This document shows, piece after piece, positions 59,303 to 64,000 of a DNA stretch of 64,000 nt. Source of the DNA: Zygnema cylindricum (taxonomy: Eukaryota; Streptophyta; Zygnematophyceae; Zygnematales; Zygnemataceae); NCBI GenBank assembly GCA_037447655.1, contig JBBHKE010000729.1, forward strand, positions 186,001 to 250,000, given 5' to 3'. Both the position numbers and the translations under genes were made by a program. The notes beneath the pieces are model-generated. The model saw nothing but the letters and a program-made list of their open reading frames with translations, ran no database searches and was not told the DNA's origin. The stretch's first letter is position 1. Every line of letters begins with the position of its first letter.

Positions 59303-59314
59303 GCTTTAATACCA
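59303..59314 (-). other. Eroded primer binding site, element 2
   Basis: On the minus strand TGGTATTAAAGC lies two bases from the LTR, against TGGTATCGGAGC in element 1. Confidence 0.65.
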
Positions 59315-59316
59315 TA

Positions 59317-59537
59317 TGTAACATAATTTCCTACCTCTTAGAAAATCCCATTACTAAAACCAATTTCAGCCACACATGCCACACATTAGAAAATTACACA
59401 TTCATATTCGAAATCACTCCCATAATGATAAGTTTTAGATTAGAACAAGCTCTTGTCCACATAACATTAGCTAAGTCTCTTGCCCTTGTGGCTCAACCCT
59501 TCTTTTAAAGTGTTTTCCTCTACTCTCCACTCTTAAT
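59317..59537 (-). repeat. 5' LTR of chromovirus element 2, truncated by insertion
   Basis: It begins TGTAACATAATTTCC and breaks off after CTCCACTCTTAAT, where the copia LTR starts. The remainder should lie beyond the window's right edge if the copia insertion is intact. Confidence 0.8.
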
Positions 59538-60571
59538 TGCAAATTCTGTGTCCTCCATTGGACTACAGAATACAAGAAGCCTCTAGATAGTTTTTAGCTA
59601 ACCCACTTTTAATGGCAACCACCACTACACAAGCAGACAAACAGACAATCTAATTGCACCCCTGTGCAGCCTAGACTCCCCTGAGTCCGTAAAAAAAGAA
59701 ATCTCTGAAAACGCCCAACCAGACGATAAGTTATAGGGTGGCAAAGATGCCAATTTATACAAACTCTCAAAGAGAGAGATGACTATCTTCCTGATTTTTC
59801 CTAAGTCCTAGTTTTTCCTAGTTCCTCTCACAGCCCCTATGTACTCTATGTACAAACTAATCAGAACATTGTACAGTACCAGAAAGTACTACTGCCGATG
59901 TACTTCTGTACGACAAGGCCATTAGGCGGACGCGTGTCCATTTTCCACTCGTCCGTACGTTCCTCGGAATACCCGCGACCGAATGTCGTCTCTCCACGTG
60001 GCGCAAGGTCATGCCACGTCAGTAAATGCCAAAGTGACCATTCCGGGATTTCGGCGATGATGTGCGCTGTCAGATTTGACGCGAAATGTAATCTTAGCCG
60101 TAATAAATACTTGCGCGATATTTGATTCGATGTCGAAACAAAATGCGCGATATGCATTTCAATTAGTATAGTACTTCGTACTGTATCAAACAGTATCTAT
60201 GCATGCCGTAAAGATGTTCAGTTAAATGATTTCTGTATAGTACAATAGTTTAAATACTAATCAAACCCTATATCTCCTACCGGACTTCTACGACAGACTG
60301 GTTAGAGCTAACGGCTACGCCGCGCTCTGCCGGTCGGGGGTTCGAGTCCTGCCGGACTCAACCTTTTGTTGAGAGTGACTTAAGTCACTTATTAGTCCTT
60401 CCCATGGAGCTGAGGCAGCCATGGCTCTATGGCTCTCTCTCTCCTTCAGTGACTACAACAAGTATGGGGACGAGAGAAAAGAGATGGAGGTAGGCTACCT
60501 ACATTTTCTTTGTATGTTTTCCGATAATTAATTTAGACCTAGAAAATATAATAAAACTACTTATTTCAACA
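59538..60571 (-). repeat. 3' LTR of copia element 3
   Basis: It starts TGTTGAAATAAGTAG and ends ACAGAATTTGCA. It shares with the solo LTR and the 13-kb copies the segment GGACTCAGGGGAGTC, the TATA region (TATAAATTGGCATC) and the CAGTCACTGAAGG-like start region. Confidence 0.85.
60290..60361 (+). other. tRNA-like A and B boxes on the antisense strand of the copia 3' LTR
   Basis: An A-box-like AGACTGGTTAG at 60,295-60,305 and a perfect B box GGTTCGAGTCC at 60,339-60,349, followed by CTGCCGGACTCAACCTTTT with a T run. No matching 5' acceptor strand exists, so this is not a functional tRNA. It may be a tRNA-derived insertion. Confidence 0.55.
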
Positions 60572-60580
60572 CTCCCCTTA
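60572..60580 (-). other. Polypurine tract of copia element 3
   Basis: On the minus strand TAAGGGGAG stands directly before TGTTG of the 3' LTR. Confidence 0.75.
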
Positions 60581-60584
60581 TTTT

Positions 60585-60765
60585 CTAGTCTAATTTTAAC
60601 TTTTCTTCTAATCCACATTTTTCCCTACAATATTTTAACTTTGGAGAGGGCACAGGTTTGGTCATCATGTCAGCCACCATTTCCTCATCAAATCTATATT
60701 CAAGATTCACTATTTTATCCTCCACTTTTTCTCTTACAAAACTTAATCTTATTTCCATACGTTTA
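60585..60765 (-). pseudogene. End of copia element 3 RNase H
   Basis: The frame reads KRMEIRLSFVREKVEDKIVN, then FDEEMVADMMTKPVPSPKLK and ends EEKLKLD. This is the conserved tail of copia pol (VREK...ADxxTKxL). It is separated from the rest of RNase H by the solo LTR insertion. Confidence 0.85.
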
Positions 60766-61947
60766 TGAAACTCTGAGACCTCCATTGGCCCTGAGAGTAT
60801 GCAGATCCAAAAGAAGCTAATCTAGATAGTGCCGACTCCAACTTGATATAAACCCAAATGACTGACCCCTTGACAGTCAAAACCCCAATATAGATTCACC
60901 CCTGTGAAATAACACTTTCTGTGTGCTCAGTTCCACCACAGAATGCAAAGTTAGAATATGAGATTTGGACACATTCACCCACTTTGACTTTCCCTTAGAA
61001 ATACAGCCACCCTGGAAGACAAAAACTCTGACCGACTACACCCTTGTGTAGCCTGGACTCCCCTGAGTCTGTAGCAAAAAGAATCACTGTAAATGGTCAA
61101 GTAAATTGATAGTTATGGCTGCCCAAAGTTTGCCATTTATACAGGGTGCTCTCTGGGAGAGGCGACTAGCTACTCAAAAAATTCTAAGTCCTATTCTCAC
61201 TCTAAGACCCTATCTACTGACGTACGGCACCAATCACATCACTGTACCGTACATATAAGTACAGGTGCCGGTGTACTTTCTGTACGACAATCGTACGATA
61301 TGGCTGAAATGTCAACACATGTCATATATCTATTTGTTCCCGTAATCTCCGGTGTCGCCGCAATCCAATGTTGACGTGCCATGTGTCATCCTATGTGGCG
61401 ATGACCGCAAACCGCCAAAAGTACATATCCCGCGATCGCGGCGCCTATCGTGGCCGTCCGATTAAATCCGGCTATATTGCTAGCCGTTGAAAATAGACGC
61501 GCGGTATTTGTTTCGCGGTCGAACCAAATGCGCGGTATCCGTTTCAATTAATAAATCTGTACTCCGTACTATACATAACTGTATCTATGCAATACGTATA
61601 TATTTCCAGTTAAATGAACTAGTCTACGTGTAACTATCTAAATAATTATCAAACCCCATACGTCGTAATACCAGCTCTAGTCTAAATGGATAAAGTTACC
61701 GGTTAATGTTGAATTGACGAACGGAAGGTACCGGGATCAATTCCTCGGTCCGTCAAATACCTTTTGGTAAGTATTACTAATTTACCCCCGTCTTCTCTAG
61801 AGAGCTTAGGCAGCCATGGCTCTAGCTCCCTATCCAGCCTTCAGTGACTACGACAAGTGTGGGGGCTTGGAGAGGGGAGTTAGAGGCAGACTGCCTCTGC
61901 CCTTTTTCTATCCTATTACAGACCTAGAAAATACACAAATGTCAACA
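60766..61947 (-). mobile_element. Solo LTR inserted in copia element 3, with TAAAC target duplication
   Basis: On the minus strand it starts TGTTGACATTTG and ends CAGAGTTTCA. The plus-strand flanks GTTTA at 60,761-60,765 and 61,948-61,952 are a perfect 5-bp duplication (TAAAC on the minus strand). It belongs to the same LTR family as copia element 3 and the copies at 12.6-14.3 kb. A solo LTR is left when the two LTRs of an inserted element recombine. Confidence 0.88.
61674..61762 (+). other. tRNA-like boxes on the antisense strand of the solo LTR
   Basis: An A-box-like TAGTCTAAATGG at 61,678-61,689 and a B-box-like GGGATCAATTCC at 61,732-61,743 are followed by TCGGTCCGTCAAATACCTTTT. They are in the same place and orientation relative to the LTR as the boxes at 60,290-60,361. 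Confidence 0.5.
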
Positions 61948-61952
61948 GTTTA

Positions 61953-64000
61953 GCCTTAAAATGATGTTATAAATGGCTGCAATTGCTATGGCCGCTTGAT
62001 TATCACAAAACACTTCATGCACTCCCTCCTTCATATACCCCAGTTGTTGCAGCAAGGATTTGACCCACATCAACTCTTTCACAGCAGAACAAGAGGCCAT
62101 GTACTCAACCTCCATAGTGGACTGAGCAACCACCTTTTGTTGCTTACTACTCTAACATCAAACACCTTCCCCAACATACAACACATACCCAGAAGTGCAT
62201 CGTCTCATAGGTGCGTCCCCATAACTGGCGTCACTCCAAGTAGTGATGTCGGTGTGCTCCCCTCCCGAATGCAACCATAACTCTCTAGTTCCCACCAGGT
62301 ATCTCATGACTCTCTTGGCTGCCTCTCTGTCTCTCTTCTTAGGATCATTAAGACTCCTACTGAGTACTTTAACTGATGCCGCTATGTCCGGTTTGGTACA
62401 GTTCATAAAATAGATTAAACTCCCTATGACCTGTCTATAAGGAATAGACTTCATAAATTCTCTCTCCTCTGCACTCATCTGATCGTCTAAGATCATCACT
62501 CCTCCTTCTACACTCCCATCACTTCATTTTTTCTAGTCCATGGGAGTGGTACAACTGTTAGCATTTTCCATCTGGAGTTTTTCAAGCATATTACCTATTG
62601 TTTCTTTTTGAGTAAGTCTGATAATCTTCTTTCCCCTATCTCTCTCCATTTGAATCCCCAAAATATATCTTGCTTCCCCTAAATCCTTCATATCACATCG
62701 GCTTCTAAGATCTTTTAACATTTTGATCTTTTCCATAGATTTACTCAACACAAACAGATCATCCACATAAATGGCAATAAAAATGACACCATTCTCATCC
62801 TCAAACATATAGATAGAATGGTTAGAGCTGATACGGATATATCCCAAACCTGTAAGAAACTCATCTAGTTCCTTATTCCACTGTCGGGGAGCCTGCTTCA
62901 GTCCATATAAGAACTATGAGTCTGCATACTTTGCTCTCTTCTCCTTCTTCCACGAACCCCTCGTGTTGTCTCATAAAAATTTCTTCATCTAACTCACCTT
63001 TAAGAAAAGCAGTCTTAATGTCCATCTGGTGTATTTCCCTGTCTTCCACTGCTGCCAGACTGAGGAGAATCCTTACTGATGGGAACCGAACAACTAAAGC
63101 AAAGGTCTCCTCATAGTCAATCCCCTCCTTTTGGGTGAACCCCTTTACCACCAATCGAGCCTTATATCTCTCAATGGTATTATCTGGGTTCAGTTTTAGT
63201 TTAAAAACCCATTTACACCCAATGGGTTTTCAGTTTGGAGGGCAATCCACTAGTTCCCAAGTATTCGCTTTCATGATAGAAGCCATTTCATCATTTATGG
63301 CTCTAATCCATCTTTTTTTCTCTGGACTATTCACTACCTCTGAGTAAGACTGAGGCTCATCTGGGTGAGATAGCTTAGTTACCTTATGAGCGGCTTGTTT
63401 TTCCTGTATCCGTTTGCTGCTCCTTCTTCCTCCCTCAAACTCCGAAGCTGGAATAGACGGAAGTCTTGGATTTCTTCTCACTATCTCATCGGCTCCGCTG
63501 TCCATGGAAGCTGGTTCATGTCCCGCTTCTTCTATCTCCTCGGAGTCCATAATAGTATGTGAGGTTTCCGGTGCGTCTCCTGTATCTTTCATCTCCCCTG
63601 AATCTGCAATCACGGTTTCACTCATGTCCCTTTCGGGAACGACCGAGTTCTCCTCACTTTCTGACTCAAATCTGATTCTTATCTTCTTTGTATATTTGAA
63701 GGGGTCAAATGACTTCCCTTCATCCATGACAACTAAGTGTTTGACCAGAATGATATCTTTCTTTGCTAAGTCATAGACTCTATATCCCTTAACATCCTCA
63801 TCATATCCCACAAAGTATCCTGGTTTTCCCTTAGCATCTAGCTTCCAGTTTTTTCCTATCCGTGTCAAGATTGTAAACTTGGCTACCGAATACTTTAAGG
63901 TGTGAGATATCTGGTTTCCTTCCAACCCATCTTTGATAAGGTGTCACTCCCTTTACAGCTGTGGTAAGGACTTTATTCTTAATGTAGTTGGCACAGTTCA
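61953..64000 (-). pseudogene. Copia element 3 integrase C-terminus, RT and RNase H
   Basis: The 231-codon frame 63,230-63,925 has the integrase C-terminal pattern KPGYFVGYDEDVKGYRVYD and then the RT start (RWIRAINDEMASIMKANTWE). Next come [20 protein letters not shown] and [17 protein letters not shown] (62,873-63,154), the catalytic IYVDDLFVLSKS and YILGIQMERDRGKK (62,533-62,847), RNase H TWSDASYGDAPMRRCTSGY (62,158-62,499) and STMEVEYMASCSAVKELMWV with DNQAAIAIA (61,942-62,133). Stops lie between several frames. The solo LTR interrupts the last one. Confidence 0.88.

Larger units (their letters stand above)
52525..59538 (-). mobile_element. Second Ty3/gypsy chromovirus (element 2), older, 5' LTR interrupted
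   Basis: Same family and orientation as element 1. The 3' LTR is 52,525-53,467, the interior 53,468-59,316 is almost the same length as in element 1, and the 5' LTR from 59,317 is cut off at 59,538 by a copia insertion. It has many more frame breaks, and its primer site and LTR start are eroded, so it is the older copy. Confidence 0.9.
59538..64000 (-). mobile_element. Ty1/copia element 3 nested in the chromovirus LTR (5' part outside window)
   Basis: The 3' LTR is 59,538-60,571 (minus strand TGTTGAAAT...TTTGCA), preceded by the purine tract AAGGGGAG, with gag-pol on the minus strand running off the right edge. The element cuts the chromovirus 5' LTR. A candidate target duplication half is TTAAT at 59,533-59,537. 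Confidence 0.88.

Noticed and set aside
60290-60361. Functional tRNA gene
   Set aside because: The B box and T run are good, but no 5' acceptor strand pairs with CGGACTC and the anticodon arm is not clear. Kept only as a tRNA-like segment.
1-64000. CRISPR arrays, operons, Shine-Dalgarno sites or phage genes
   Set aside because: No regularly spaced repeats with unique spacers and no dense co-directional genes. All content fits eukaryotic nuclear DNA.

Overview
This window is eukaryotic nuclear DNA, AT-rich and packed with repeats. It shows no prokaryotic gene organisation. Chromodomain-type Ty3/gypsy elements primed by initiator tRNA-Met, several Ty1/copia lineages, many small inverted-repeat DNA transposons and a spliced single-copy gene point to the green plant lineage. 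A streptophyte alga or early land plant is my guess only.

Layout: 1-5.6 kb holds a truncated small inverted-repeat element, a 55-bp perfect palindrome, a tRNA-like gene and a 3.1-kb minisatellite of 18-bp units. 6.9-10.7 kb (minus strand) holds the best host gene: a six-exon BAP31-like ER membrane protein of about 129 residues, assembled here from splice sites and reading phase. 11.3-15.8 kb holds two complete inverted-repeat elements and two copia-type LTR copies. 15,986-23,752 is a full-length but broken chromovirus with LTRs, primer site, polypurine tract and a 5-bp near-duplication. 23.8-33.2 kb holds two decayed copia elements that share an apparently identical 1.5-kb block. 33-39.7 kb is mostly unassigned, with one possible unidentified membrane-protein gene on the minus strand at 36.3-37.8 kb and simple-sequence DNA around it.

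39.7-52.5 kb is dominated by non-autonomous DNA transposons: a family with TTA/TAA target duplications, a family with 9-bp duplications, and a 3.55-kb element with inverted repeats of about 210 bp that encloses a copia RT/RNase H fragment. A 10-N assembly gap lies at 43,488-43,497. 52.5-64 kb is a three-level nest: a second chromovirus, a copia element inserted in its 5' LTR, and a solo LTR of the same copia family inserted in the copia polymerase. Copia LTRs of this family carry tRNA-like A and B boxes on their antisense strand.

Apart from the BAP31-like gene, the possible gene at 36-38 kb and the tRNA-like gene, everything identified belongs to mobile elements, nearly all broken. I see no coherent multi-gene system. 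The most unusual items are the compact BAP31-like gene, the long inverted-repeat element with a captured fragment, the antisense tRNA-like boxes in LTRs, the shared copia block and the long 18-bp minisatellite.
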